Source of the DNA: Paenibacillus_AA sp045062745
Lineage (GTDB): Bacteria > Bacillota > Bacilli > Paenibacillales > NBRC-103111
NCBI RefSeq assembly: GCF_045062745.1
Contig: NZ_JBJGED010000008.1
Location: forward strand, 1-64,000
Length of the DNA: 64,000 nucleotides
Direction of reading: 5' to 3'
Below the pieces are notes generated by a model. The model made no database searches and had not been told where the DNA came from. It was given only the letters and a program-made list of their open reading frames with translations. Below, in pieces: positions 43,529 through 55,247 of this stretch. A program made the translations under genes and the position numbers. Numbering within the stretch: the stretch's first letter is position 1; each line of letters begins with the position of its first letter.

Positions 43529-44698
43529 ATGACGACCGCCTTCGGAGCTCCAGGCTCTCTCGGCTCGTATGCCGACATCCGTCGGCAGCTTCACCGGATT
43601 CCCGAACCGGGATTCCAGGAATTCAAAACCCAACGGCTGCTGCTGCAGCTGATCGAGTCGCTGCCTCAGGAGCGGCTGGAAGTGAAAACTTGGAGGACCG
43701 GCATTCTGGTCTATATTAAAGGAACGAATCCGAAGCGGCGCTTCGGATTTCGTGCCGATATGGACGGATTGCCGATTCAGGAAGACACGAGCTACGACTT
43801 CAAGTCCGAGCATCCGGGCTATATGCACGCCTGCGGCCATGACCTTCATATGACGATCGGCTTCGGGATCGTAGCACACTTTGCCTCCAACCCGATGGCG
43901 GACGATCTGGTCGTCCTCTTTCAGCCGGCGGAGGAAGGACCGGGCGGGGCGCTTCCGATGCGCGAGAGCGAGGAGTTCCGGAGCTGGCTGCCGGAGCAGA
44001 TCGTCGCGCTCCATATCGCCCCGGAATACCCGGTCGGCACAATCGCGACGAAGCCGGGCATTTTGTTCGCGAATACGTCCGAGCTGTTCATCGACTTGAC
44101 CGGCAAAGGCGGCCACGCCGCGTATCCGCATCTGGCGAACGACATGGTCGTGGCGGGCGCACACTTCCTGACCCAGCTGCAAACGATCGTCGCGCGCAAT
44201 ATCAATCCGTTGGATTCCGCCGTCGTCACCGTAGGCAAGATCGAAGCCGGCACGCGCCAGAACATCATCGCCGAGAAGGCCAGGCTCGAAGGAACGATCC
44301 GGACGCTGTCGGACCGCTCGATGAAGCTGATCAAATCCCGGATCGAAGCGTTGGCGCGAGGAACGGAAGCGGCTTTCGAGTGCAAGGTGGACATCGACTA
44401 CGGTTCGAACTATTTGCAAGTGTACAACAACGAAGCCCTCACTCTCGAGTTCCGCGATTGGGTGAAAACGGCTGAGGGGAATGGTAAGCTCCAATTCGTC
44501 GATTGCCCGGAAGCGATGACCGGCGAAGACTTCGGCTACTTTCTGGAGCACATCCCCGGCTTCTTGTTCTGGCTCGGCGTCAATACGCCGTACGGTTTGC
44601 ACCATTCCAAGCTGGAGCCGAACGAAGCGGCGCTGGACGTGGCGATCGATACGGTCACCCGGTATTTCCGGTGGAAGTCGGAGCAGCAGTCGCGCTAA
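43529..44698 (+). CDS. dapL: N-acetyldiaminopimelate deacetylase
   Basis: A 389-residue M20-family metal amidohydrolase (YkuR type). FRADMDGLPIQEDT, HACGHDLHMTIG, FQPAEEGPGGA and ALHIAPEYPVGTI carry the metal ligands and catalytic Glu; the dimerisation domain has GKGGHAAYPHLANDMV. It removes acetate from N-acetyl-LL-DAP, completing the branch started by DapH. ATG 43529 follows GGGAGG. A terminator follows 5 bases after the stop. Confidence 0.93.
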   Translation: MTTAFGAPGSLGSYADIRRQLHRIPEPGFQEFKTQRLLLQLIESLPQERLEVKTWRTGILVYIKGTNPKRRFGFRADMDGLPIQEDTSYDFKSEHPGYMHACGHDLHMTIGFGIVAHFASNPMADDLVVLFQPAEEGPGGALPMRESEEFRSWLPEQIVALHIAPEYPVGTIATKPGILFANTSELFIDLTGKGGHAAYPHLANDMVVAGAHFLTQLQTIVARNINPLDSAVVTVGKIEAGTRQNIIAEKARLEGTIRTLSDRSMKLIKSRIEALARGTEAAFECKVDIDYGSNYLQVYNNEALTLEFRDWVKTAEGNGKLQFVDCPEAMTGEDFGYFLEHIPGFLFWLGVNTPYGLHHSKLEPNEAALDVAIDTVTRYFRWKSEQQSR

Positions 44699-44702
44699 TC
44701 AA

Positions 44703-44733
44703 AAACCCTCTGGAGCTAGCTTCAGAGGGTTTC
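44703..44733. terminator. Terminator behind dapL (bidirectional)
   Basis: AAACCCTCTG and TCAGAGGGTTT pair around a short loop. It can serve dapL on the plus strand and the Rpn-like gene on the minus strand. Confidence 0.75.
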
Positions 44734-44757
44734 GTCTATCGATTTGGACTTACGCGG

Positions 44758-45693
44758 TTATACGTCCTGACGGGCCTCGTCTACCAATCGTTGTGCTTCC
44801 TCTATATGGGACACTTTGAATAGTTGATCGGCCAACCGTTCCAAGCACTCCAGTTCTTGCAGTCCCTCGATTTTCGCCTGCAAGGCAGCCCCTCGCTCCC
44901 CAAATTGAGCTTGAAGAAACTTGCCGATAAACTTCCGTGCTTCCTCCGTTTTTCCTTCGATTTTACCCCGCGACTCGGCGTCGACTTCCCAATGGGTTCT
45001 CAGCTTGGCTAACAGACTTTCTTCCTGACGATCAAGCATTCGAATTTCCTCCCTTAACTTCATTTCCTCGCGCTCGTTTAAAGTAAAATATTTATGAAAA
45101 AAGCCCGCGATCAGATGCATCCGTGCAGGGTCGAGCTCCATGCGTACGAGCATCCGCAAAAATTCTAGCTTCACCTGCACCTTTTCATCTTCAGTATAGC
45201 CCATTTTGCTTAGAAGCGCAGCCGCCACCGGATTGTTCTGCCTCACGAAATGGCGCCAATCGCACTTTCGCAGCTCTAACGTATAGAACCGATACTGCAT
45301 AACCTCCAAAAATGGAAACCCCCACCCGAACGTATCCGGCTCATCCCTAATCCCGTCATAGTTGAATACGCCGATGGGCAAAATTCTACGGCGATACTTC
45401 TCATACAGGCGTGTCGAATAGATGAACATGCGCTCCGCAAAATCCTTCTGGTAATACGATTGAGGCTCGACGTGAACGATAATCAGAACGTTCTCGTCCC
45501 TCTGCTTTGTTTGCGCCAGCAAATCGACTCGGCGCCGCTCACCCGCCACCACATCCGTAAACAGCTCTTCTGACAAAAATGTCAACTGGTCGAAATCGAT
45601 CCCGGCAGATGCCTGTGGGAAGAACAACTCCATGAACTCTCGAAAAAACGTTTGAATCAATTCCTTGAATAGCCGATCGTGATCAATAACCAT
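44758..45693 (-). CDS. Rpn-family recombination-promoting nuclease-like protein
   Basis: A 311-residue protein with the PD-(D/E)xK order of Rpn/transposase_31-type proteins: DRLFKELIQTFFREFMELFF, then RRVDLLAQ (Asp), ENVLIIVHVEPQ (E-x-Q in place of the usual E-x-K/Q), and FAERMFIYSTRLYEKYRRRI. The C-terminal part is helical and charged. Rpn proteins are DNA endonucleases that raise RecA-independent recombination and are often in multiple copies. ATG 45693 has GGGAGG six bases away. It is a single gene between dapL and patA. Confidence 0.75.
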   Translation of the reverse strand: MVIDHDRLFKELIQTFFREFMELFFPQASAGIDFDQLTFLSEELFTDVVAGERRRVDLLAQTKQRDENVLIIVHVEPQSYYQKDFAERMFIYSTRLYEKYRRRILPIGVFNYDGIRDEPDTFGWGFPFLEVMQYRFYTLELRKCDWRHFVRQNNPVAAALLSKMGYTEDEKVQVKLEFLRMLVRMELDPARMHLIAGFFHKYFTLNEREEMKLREEIRMLDRQEESLLAKLRTHWEVDAESRGKIEGKTEEARKFIGKFLQAQFGERGAALQAKIEGLQELECLERLADQLFKVSHIEEAQRLVDEARQDV

Positions 45694-45728
45694 GCATTCC
45701 CTCCCTAGAAATAAATTGAAAACAAAAA

Positions 45729-45788
45729 AAAGCACCGGCCATTACGCAGCAGCCTAGGAATTCCTAAGCTTGCGTCTGGCGGTGCTTC
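45729..45788 (-). terminator. Terminator of the patA-like gene
   Basis: AAGCACCG and CGGTGCTT close a long, partly double-stranded arm holding a TAGGAATTCCTA palindrome; eight T residues follow on the minus strand. Confidence 0.75.
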
Positions 45789-45838
45789 CGCTAGTGCTAG
45801 TATAGCCGATAGCTCATCGATTGTAAAAGGGCCACCGA

Positions 45839-47005
45839 TTATGAGCGAGCTTGCCGTTCCAGGAATCGCTCTATGCGATCCAGTGCCTGCTCGAGCACGT
45901 CCATCGCGTATGCGTATGACAGCCGTACATACCCTTCTCCGTAGCCGGAGAACGCATCGCCTGGAACGACGGCCACTCGCTCTTCCTCGAGCAGCTTCAT
46001 CGCGAATTCCATCGATTTCAGCCCGAACGGCTGGATGGACGGGAACAAGTAGAAGGCGCCTTCCGGCTTCTCCACCTGCAACCCCATGGCCAAAAGTCGG
46101 CCGTGAACATAATCTCGCCTTTTGACATAGGCCGCCTTCATGGGCTCGGCATCATCAATGCCGTTAGTGAGTGCCTCGACCGCCGCATACTGGCTGATGG
46201 AGCTGGCACAAGTAACATTGTATTGATGCACCTTCACCATGTGTGCGGTCAAGTAAGCGGGCGCGAACGTGAACCCGATGCGCCACCCGGTCATTGCGTG
46301 GGACTTTGACAAGCCGTTGATCACGATTGTCTTCTCACGCATGCTCCCGATCGCTGCGATCGACCGGTGCCCTCCCTCGTACACGAGCTCGCTATAGATC
46401 TCATCGGAGATGACGAATAGCTCGCGGTCCTTGAGCAGCTCCGCGATCTCGGCCAGCTCGGACGCGCTCATGACCCGTCCCGTCGGATTCGACGGGTAGC
46501 AGAGCACAACCGCGCGTGTCTTCTCCGTGAGCTTCTCGCGGATCAGCGGCGCCGTCAGCTTGAACCCAGTGCCCGTCGTATCCGCGTACACCGGCACGCC
46601 GCCGCACAGGCGGATGATCGGCTCATAGCCAGGATACAGCGGCCCCGGCAGAATGACCTCTGCGCCTGGCTCCAGAATGGTGCGCAGCGTAATATCGAGC
46701 GCCTGGCTCGCACCGGCGGTCACGATCACCTCGGTATCCGGATTATAGTCCAATCCGTACTTCGTCCGCACGAACACCGCCGCTGCCTTGCGTAGTTCCG
46801 GCAAGCCTGCGTTCGGCGTATAGATGGTGCGGTTCGCATCAAGCGCCCGCTTGCCCGCTTCCACGATATGAGCAGGCGTCGGGAAATCCGGCTGGCCGAT
46901 CGTAAGTGTCAAGGCGTCTTTGTACGTCGCGACGAGGTTCGAGATTTTGCGGATGCCCGAAATCTGGATCCCCTGAACGCTCGCATTCACTAAATGCTCC
47001 AACAT
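45839..47005 (-). CDS. patA: PLP aminotransferase, PatA-like (N-acetyl-DAP aminotransferase)
   Basis: A 388-residue class I/II aminotransferase. TIGQPDFPTP, TAGASQALDITLRTIL, YPSNPTGRVMSASEL, VISDEIYSELVYEG and NGLSKSHAMTGWRIGF (Schiff-base Lys) are all present. In the acetylated DAP route this enzyme makes N-acetyl-LL-DAP between DapH and DapL; finding dapH-dapL 1 kb away on the other strand supports that role, though other amino-acid substrates are possible. ATG 47005 follows GGAGGAG; the upstream extension to 47026 is not used. Confidence 0.88.
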   Translation of the reverse strand: MLEHLVNASVQGIQISGIRKISNLVATYKDALTLTIGQPDFPTPAHIVEAGKRALDANRTIYTPNAGLPELRKAAAVFVRTKYGLDYNPDTEVIVTAGASQALDITLRTILEPGAEVILPGPLYPGYEPIIRLCGGVPVYADTTGTGFKLTAPLIREKLTEKTRAVVLCYPSNPTGRVMSASELAEIAELLKDRELFVISDEIYSELVYEGGHRSIAAIGSMREKTIVINGLSKSHAMTGWRIGFTFAPAYLTAHMVKVHQYNVTCASSISQYAAVEALTNGIDDAEPMKAAYVKRRDYVHGRLLAMGLQVEKPEGAFYLFPSIQPFGLKSMEFAMKLLEEERVAVVPGDAFSGYGEGYVRLSYAYAMDVLEQALDRIERFLERQARS

Positions 47006-47038
47006 TCCCCTTGCTCCTCCCCACACCTCTTACCATTC

Positions 47039-47989
47039 TTACAATCCGCGCAATACCGTGAGCAGTTTCTCCATATCATCCGGCAGCGGAGCTGCGAATT
47101 CCTTCGCCTCGCCTGTACGCGGATGCCGGAACCCGAGCATGCCGGCATGAAGCGCCTGCCCGGTCATCCACTTGTCGCGATGGCTGCGCACCCCATAGAC
47201 CGGATCGCCCACAAGCGGATGGCCGATGAATTTCATATGGACGCGAATCTGGTGCGTCCGCCCCGTCTCCAGCTTGAGCTGCAGCACGGTGAACTCCCCG
47301 ATCCGCTCCAGCACAAGGAAGTGAGTGACCGCCGGCTTGCTGTTCCGGTGCGTGACGGTGTACATCTTGCGATCAACCGGATCGCGCCCGAGCGGGGCGT
47401 CGATCGTGCCGTGATCGTGCGCCACCTTGCCATGCACGACCGCCGTGTACACGCGGGTCACGGAATGCTCCTTCAGCTGCTCGGCGAGCGACACGTGTGC
47501 CAGATCGTTCTTCGCCGCCATAAGCAGGCCCGACGTATCCTTATCGATCCGATGCACGATGCCCGGCCGCAGTTCCCCGTTAATGCCGGACAAGTCCCGG
47601 CAGTGGTACATGAGCGCGTTTACCAGCGTGCCGGAGCTGTGCCCAGGTGCGGGATGGACGACCATCCCTCTCGGCTTGTTCACGACGATGACGTCCGAGT
47701 CCTCATACACAACGTCGAGCGGAATATTCTCCGGAACAATGTCCGTAGCCACCGCATCCGGGACGCGCACCTCCACATGGTCCCCCTGCGTCAGCTTGTA
47801 GTTCGGCTTGACCGGACTGTCATTCACACGGATATCGCCGTTTTTGATCCACATCTGAATCTGCGAACGCGATACGTCCTCATCCAACGACTCGGTCACG
47901 AACTTGTCGATCCGCTCCCCGGACTGCTCCGGTTCGACGGTCCACTCCAGCGTCTCCTGCAACTCAGTTTCCTGATCCGTCCAGCTCAT
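47039..47989 (-). CDS. rluD: RluD-family 23S rRNA pseudouridine synthase
   Basis: A 316-residue enzyme. S4 RNA-binding domain (about 20-75: GERIDKFVTESL, DVSRSQIQMWIKNGDIRVN), then the catalytic domain with HRIDKDTSGLLMAAK (catalytic Asp) and ETGRTHQIRVHMKFIGHPL. It isomerises uridines in helix 69-type rRNA sites. In B. subtilis the orthologue (ylyB) lies between lspA and pyrR, the same place as here. The start overlaps lspA by 26 bases. Confidence 0.93.
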   Translation of the reverse strand: MSWTDQETELQETLEWTVEPEQSGERIDKFVTESLDEDVSRSQIQMWIKNGDIRVNDSPVKPNYKLTQGDHVEVRVPDAVATDIVPENIPLDVVYEDSDVIVVNKPRGMVVHPAPGHSSGTLVNALMYHCRDLSGINGELRPGIVHRIDKDTSGLLMAAKNDLAHVSLAEQLKEHSVTRVYTAVVHGKVAHDHGTIDAPLGRDPVDRKMYTVTHRNSKPAVTHFLVLERIGEFTVLQLKLETGRTHQIRVHMKFIGHPLVGDPVYGVRSHRDKWMTGQALHAGMLGFRHPRTGEAKEFAAPLPDDMEKLLTVLRGL

Positions 47990-48485
47990 GCACCTGCCCT
48001 CTTCTTTCCCTCCGCGATTGAAGTATCGTATCCAAGAATATTAATGCGACCCCGATCACAATACACGAATCCGCCACATTGAAGATCGGGAAGATGTAGT
48101 CGATCGCCTTGCCGAACAGCGAGAACTGAAAATGAAACTGAATGAAGTCCACCACTTCCCCGAACAAGGCCCGATCGATAAAATTGCCAGTCGCTCCGCC
48201 GAGCAAAATGCTAAGCGCGAAACAAAGCAGCCTTTTCCCCGGCTCTTTTCGGATTTTGTTGATGTACCAGGAGATGCCAATGACGATCAAGGGAGTAATG
48301 GTCAGAAAAAACCATCGTTGCCCTTGCAAGATGCTGAAAGCTGCCCCGCGGTTCCGATGCGATGTAATGGAGAGAAACTCCCCAATGACCGAGCGGGTCT
48401 CGTACAAATCCATGGTGTGCACGATGATCCATTTCGTAAGCTGATCAAGCGCTAGCACTAGTATAGATATCAAGTAGTAAACCAT
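47964..48485 (-). CDS. lspA: Signal peptidase II (prolipoprotein)
   Basis: A 173-residue membrane aspartic protease with four helices. The catalytic aspartates are in ATGNFIDRALFGEVVDF and IFNVADSCIVIG. It cleaves lipoprotein signal peptides, including those of the lipoproteins encoded in this window. The long open frame to 48620 is not used: ATG 48485 has AGGAGG nine bases upstream. It is co-transcribed with the RluD-type gene. Confidence 0.95.
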   Translation of the reverse strand: MVYYLISILVLALDQLTKWIIVHTMDLYETRSVIGEFLSITSHRNRGAAFSILQGQRWFFLTITPLIVIGISWYINKIRKEPGKRLLCFALSILLGGATGNFIDRALFGEVVDFIQFHFQFSLFGKAIDYIFPIFNVADSCIVIGVALIFLDTILQSRRERRGQVHELDGSGN

Positions 48486-48618
48486 TCGTTCAAACCTCCT
48501 GCCAACCGGCAAATCGGGCACCCGATCCCTTATACTTCCTTCATTAAAACATGGAGTCTCCGCAAATGCTAAAAGCATGGATAATGCGAATACTGGTACA
48601 ACCGAGAGGAGACGGAAC

Positions 48619-49347
48619 ATGAGCCATCTGAGCCCCGAGCAATTGCGCGAGCTTCGTCAGTCCCTGGAGAGGGAGCGCGACGAATGGGAACGGCATTTTG
48701 CGATCAACGACCAATTCGGTCTGGAGGATAGCCAAAATATGTCCACCGGCGAGCTGTCCGCTTACGACAATCATCCGGCGGATCTAGGCTCCGAGGTGTT
48801 CGAGCGCGGCAAGGATGTCGCCTTGAACGAGAACGCCGAGCATCAACTGGATGCCATCGAGCAAGCTCTATATAGGATGGACACCGGCGACTACGGGAAT
48901 TGCCTCGTCTGCGGCGAACCGATTCCGTTCGAACGGCTGCAGGCGATTCCCGCGTCGCTCCGGTGCACGGCCCATGCGGAGAAAAGCACGTTCCCCCTCA
49001 ACCGTCCGGCGGAAGAAGACTACCTCGCGCCGCCGTTCGGGCGTACCAGCTTCGACGAGACCGATCGCGAAACCGAGTTCGACGGCGAAGACGCTTGGCA
49101 GATCGTCGAGAGCTGGGGAACGTCCAACACCCCCGCCATGGCCGAGGATACCGAGATTACGGACTACAACGGCATGTACATCGAGGCGGAAGAGAACGAA
49201 GGCTACGTCGAGCCGCTCGAAAGCTTCCTGGCCACCGACATCTACGGGCAAAACGTAACCGTAGTGCGCAATCGGACGTATCGCCAGTACATGGACCACA
49301 ACGAAGGCGAAGGCCTACTGGAGCCGGATCCTTACGAAGATGTTTAG
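48619..49347 (+). CDS. TraR/DksA-type zinc-finger protein, YteA-like
   Basis: A 242-residue protein with an N-terminal helical hairpin (LSPEQLRELRQSLERERDEW), DNHPADLGSEVFERGKDVAL, and a zinc-finger segment CLVCGEPIPFERL followed by RCTAH. The fourth ligand is His where most family members have Cys. The acidic C-terminal half (after residue 130) is typical of YteA sporulation proteins. It takes the place of B. subtilis ylyA next to lspA but is on the opposite strand. ATG 48619 with GAGGAGACGG upstream. Confidence 0.82.
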   Translation: MSHLSPEQLRELRQSLERERDEWERHFAINDQFGLEDSQNMSTGELSAYDNHPADLGSEVFERGKDVALNENAEHQLDAIEQALYRMDTGDYGNCLVCGEPIPFERLQAIPASLRCTAHAEKSTFPLNRPAEEDYLAPPFGRTSFDETDRETEFDGEDAWQIVESWGTSNTPAMAEDTEITDYNGMYIEAEENEGYVEPLESFLATDIYGQNVTVVRNRTYRQYMDHNEGEGLLEPDPYEDV

Positions 49348-49376
49348 CCGGATCGCCATAAGAACGGAACCGCCTT

Positions 49377-49709
49377 TTAGAATGCGTGTCCCTCTAACTG
49401 AGTTTGCACAATTTTGACGATATCCGCGATAAAGTCGCCGAAAATCGGCAAGTTCAGTGCACCAAGCATTCTAAGGCCATACAGGATGGCGGTTGCGAAA
49501 AAGGTGAAGCCAATCGCAATCCCGATCCCCCGAGCGATTCCGAACATCATATGCAGGAGGAGCAGCCGCCACGGTTTGTGAAACAACATGACGTACTCGG
49601 CGATCTGGGTTTTCTCCACCTGCTCGCCAAGCTTCGCGAGCCGCTCGTCCAAGCTGATCCAGCGGCTCGCGTCCATCGTATTTCCCCGCTCGTTCGCCGT
49701 TCCGTCCAT
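49377..49709 (-). CDS. DUF5665-type small membrane protein
   Basis: A 110-residue protein with a charged N-terminal helix (RWISLDERLAKLGEQVEK) followed by LLLLHMMFGIARGIGIAIGF and a second hydrophobic run, then an amphipathic C-terminus. This matches the DUF5665 pattern as I know it; no function is known to me. ATG 49709 follows AAAGGA by eight bases. It lies between ileS and the YteA-like gene. Confidence 0.7.
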   Translation of the reverse strand: MDGTANERGNTMDASRWISLDERLAKLGEQVEKTQIAEYVMLFHKPWRLLLLHMMFGIARGIGIAIGFTFFATAILYGLRMLGALNLPIFGDFIADIVKIVQTQLEGHAF

Positions 49710-49729
49710 AAGATCGTTCCTTTCACAGC

Positions 49730-52489
<2,760 letters not shown>

Positions 52490-52514
52490 TCTTAACACAC
52501 TCCATGGAATAAAA

Positions 52515-52790
52515 TAAAAACTTCCCATCCCCTAAGGGACGAGAAGCTTGTCTCGCGGTACCACCCTCATAAGCGCTGCCTGCCTAACCTAAGGGCCATG
52601 CAATCGTGCGCTCACTCGATGATGGGATAACGGTCATCACCCGGTATTCTCTAGCCGGCTCACACGATGAGCCATCCTTCAAGAAACGCTCCTGGGTGAT
52701 CTTCGGTTCGTGACGGCCGCCGGGCTCCCACTGTCCCCGACTCGCTGACGCCGATCGTTCGAACGTACTCGTCCCAGTCATAGCTTTTAT
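52515..52790 (-). promoter_or_regulatory. T-box riboswitch, isoleucine-specific
   Basis: The T-box sequence AGGGTGGTACCGCG is at 52554-52567 (minus strand), followed by the terminator CTTCTCGTCCC/GGGGATGGGAAG with TTTTTA (52521-52546). Upstream, stem I has GACGAGTACG and AGCGAGTCGGGG, and the specifier context GAAG-ATC-ACCC puts ATC (Ile) at 52698-52700. Uncharged tRNA-Ile should favour read-through into ileS. Confidence 0.93.
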
Positions 52791-52881
52791 GCCCCACAAA
52801 GTGAGGCTGTTGAGTGCATCCAAATTTTCTCCCAGTATAGCCCATCCAAACGGTCTCCGTCAAATCGACGTCAGCCCGCGC

Positions 52882-53370
52882 CTACTCCAGGACGGTTTCC
52901 TTCTCCCGGGAGCTGTTCAGCGTCTCCCATTGATCGTTCTTCAGCATTTCGAGCTGGGCTTCGACCAGCGTCCGGAAGCGCGTGCGGTAGATCGACGCCT
53001 GCTTCTTCAGCTCTTCGATCTCCATCGACACTTTGCGAGACTTGGCGAGCGCTTCGTTAATGATGCGGTCCGCGTTCTTCTCCGCTTCCTTCACGATCAG
53101 CTGCGCTTCCTTCTTGGAGTTGTTGCGCACCTCATCCGCCGCTTCCTGCGCGACGATGATCGTCTTGCTGAGCGTCTCCTCGATATTCGCAAAGTGGCTC
53201 AGCCGCTCCTGCAAGCCGTGCACTTGATTTTCCAAATCTTTATTCTCGCGAATGAGCGCCTCGTAATCTTTGATCACTTGATCGAGAAACTCATTCACCT
53301 CATCAACGTCATACCCCCGTACACGTCGGCCGAATTCCTTGTTATGTATGTCCAATGGCGTTAAAGGCAT
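52882..53370 (-). CDS. divIVA: Cell-division / polarity protein DivIVA
   Basis: A 162-residue coiled-coil protein. MPLTPLDIHNKEFGRRVRGY is the membrane-curvature-binding N-terminus with the conserved Phe and basic residues; VDEVNEFLDQVIKDYEALI leads into a long coiled coil (about 25-150). It marks negatively curved poles and septa and positions division and sporulation factors. Length and location (ylmH-divIVA-ileS) match B. subtilis. Confidence 0.95.
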   Translation of the reverse strand: MPLTPLDIHNKEFGRRVRGYDVDEVNEFLDQVIKDYEALIRENKDLENQVHGLQERLSHFANIEETLSKTIIVAQEAADEVRNNSKKEAQLIVKEAEKNADRIINEALAKSRKVSMEIEELKKQASIYRTRFRTLVEAQLEMLKNDQWETLNSSREKETVLE

Positions 53371-53467
53371 TGGTGCACCTCCTGAAAAATTGGGGAGAGC
53401 TCACGCGAGTATCCCGTTCTCCTCCCCTGTACATTCGACGCCATCCGCTAAAATTCCTGCCTTCCGC

Positions 53468-54262
53468 CTATACGAATTTCCCAATTTTCAGTCGAATGCG
53501 CCCTTTTTTCGTCTCCCCTTCGACCTCCAGCACCCGAAAGCGTCCGAAACCCTGGAACGAGACGACATCTCCGCTCTTGAGAGGCTTGCTCGGATCCTCC
53601 TCCACCTTCCAATTGATCCGGCAGCGGCCGTTCTTGATCGGGGGCAGCACTTTCGCCCGGCTGAGCCGGTACACATCGCTTACGATGCCGTCCATCCGCA
53701 TGGAGGCGACGGACAAGTTCATCTCTTCGAGCGTTTGAAGGACCGGCTGCAACCGTTCGATCGGCAGCAGCTCCGTATGCACATGCGCCCGGTGAACCTG
53801 CTGCAGCTGCAGACGGAAGTAATCGGCGATCTCCGACGCAACAACGCAATGGCATTGCTCGCTCCCCAAGTGAAGGTCCCCGAGCTTATCCCGCTTCAGT
53901 CCCAATCCCAGCAGCGCACCTAGAAAATCGCCATGTTCCAAAGCAGCAAACTGGTCATCGTCCGAAGTAATGGACAGCACGGACAACTGAAAGTCTGCCC
54001 CGTCCGGGTCCATATAATCCGGCGCGATCCACGCCCGTTTGCGCTCCGCGTTCTCGTATCCGCCATCAAGCCGCACCTGCGCATCGAGGTGCCGGCCGGC
54101 CAGCGTGGTTAGGATGTAAGCTTGCCGGGGGTCGAGAAAGTCGGTCAGCTTGACCGCGTGCTGCTCGCTCGCCCGGTACAGCCAGTCCAACGCTTTGTCA
54201 ACAAAATGATGTTCGTCCGGGTGAAAATGTTTGTAAAAGTCAGGCTGCATATTGGAATTCAT
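53468..54262 (-). CDS. ylmH: YlmH-type S4 RNA-binding protein
   Basis: A 264-residue protein: N-terminal helical part (FYKHFHPDEHHFVDKALDWL), a middle domain (SDDDQFAALEHGDFLGALLG, LGLKRDKLGDL) and a C-terminal S4 domain (about 185-250: SVASMRMDGIVSDVYRLSRA, SGDVVSFQGFGRFRV). YlmH binds peptidyl-tRNA/50S complexes in ribosome rescue in B. subtilis. Gene order with ylmG and divIVA is conserved. Confidence 0.92.
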   Translation of the reverse strand: MNSNMQPDFYKHFHPDEHHFVDKALDWLYRASEQHAVKLTDFLDPRQAYILTTLAGRHLDAQVRLDGGYENAERKRAWIAPDYMDPDGADFQLSVLSITSDDDQFAALEHGDFLGALLGLGLKRDKLGDLHLGSEQCHCVVASEIADYFRLQLQQVHRAHVHTELLPIERLQPVLQTLEEMNLSVASMRMDGIVSDVYRLSRAKVLPPIKNGRCRINWKVEEDPSKPLKSGDVVSFQGFGRFRVLEVEGETKKGRIRLKIGKFV

Positions 54263-54315
54263 CCTTTACGAAAAAGAAAAGCTTCGGATCGAAGCCTTTC
54301 GTAGAAATGCATGCT

Positions 54316-54615
54316 TTAGAATAGACGCAAGATATATCCGACAACCGTATTGATCCCCGCAATGACGAATTGCAGGGCGAGCAAAGCGACGATAGGCGAT
54401 ATATCGATCATGCCGGCAATCGGCGGGATAATTCTGCGGAAGGGAGTCAGGTAAGGCTCCACCAGCTTGCCGAGAATTTCACCGATGAAGCTCTCGCGTG
54501 CGCTCGGAAGCCAGGATAATAGCACATAGGCAATCACTAAGTATTGATAGATCGTGCCCACTTGACGAATATATTGCTGAATGGAGAAGATAGTTTCTTC
54601 TGACAATCCGTTCAC
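54316..54615 (-). CDS. ylmG: YggT/YlmG membrane protein
   Basis: A 99-residue protein with two membrane helices: VGTIYQYLVIAYVLLSWLP (near 19-37) and PIVALLALQFVIAGINTVVG (near 73-92). Between them is LVEPYLTPFRRIIPPIAGMI, the YggT signature. A role in envelope or division is suggested only by its conserved place next to sepF. Its start overlaps the sepF stop by 4 bases. Confidence 0.92.
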   Translation of the reverse strand: MNGLSEETIFSIQQYIRQVGTIYQYLVIAYVLLSWLPSARESFIGEILGKLVEPYLTPFRRIIPPIAGMIDISPIVALLALQFVIAGINTVVGYILRLF

Positions 54616-55052
54616 CTCGATTTTCTGTATTCTTCCTCTTCATCCATCATGTCCGAAATCGCCCCTTGAATTTCAACCGAATCCGGGGTACATAGAAATA
54701 TATTCGGCCCGATCTTCGAGATGCCTCCGTTCAAAGCATAGACGGTTCCGCTCAGGAAGTCTACGATGCGGATCGCCTGATCGGGACGCACCCGCTGCAG
54801 GTTGACGACCGTCGGCCGGCGGGACCGCAGATGATCGGCGATTTCCTGCGTCTCTTCATACGAACGGGGCTCGGACAAGATGACTCTCGTATTGCGTTGG
54901 GAATGGATGCTCACGATATTCCCCTTTGTTTTACGGGAATCCGCCTGAGAAGTTTCAGATTCCTCGGTTTCCTCCACGACACGCTCGCGCTCGACGACTT
55001 CCTCCTCGTCCTGAAGCCCTACAAAGTTCAAGAAACGGTTCATCACGCTCAT
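54612..55052 (-). CDS. sepF: Cell-division protein SepF
   Basis: A 146-residue protein. MSVMNRFLNFVGL is the amphipathic membrane-binding helix, followed by an acidic linker and the SepF core (about 60-140: VILSEPRSYEETQEIADHLR, TVVNLQRVRPDQAIRIVDFL, GTVYALNGGISKIG). It tethers FtsZ to the membrane and arranges filaments in rings. ATG 55052 has AAGGAGG eight bases away; the frame above it is unused. Confidence 0.95.
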   Translation of the reverse strand: MSVMNRFLNFVGLQDEEEVVERERVVEETEESETSQADSRKTKGNIVSIHSQRNTRVILSEPRSYEETQEIADHLRSRRPTVVNLQRVRPDQAIRIVDFLSGTVYALNGGISKIGPNIFLCTPDSVEIQGAISDMMDEEEEYRKSR

Positions 55053-55247
55053 CTTCGGTTCCTCCTTATGGTCCTTATGGTCGATCAAATTTATTAATCC
55101 CGGGGTCCCCGCAAAGTAATACCAATCGCTCTTTCACCGAAGAAGATCGAGGATGTACATTCGTGTTTTAATCGTTGCGATTGGTGCGAGCAGCAAGCTG
55201 CTCTAATGGAATAGGCTCCGAAGGCCTGCGTCACTTTGTGGGGCATT

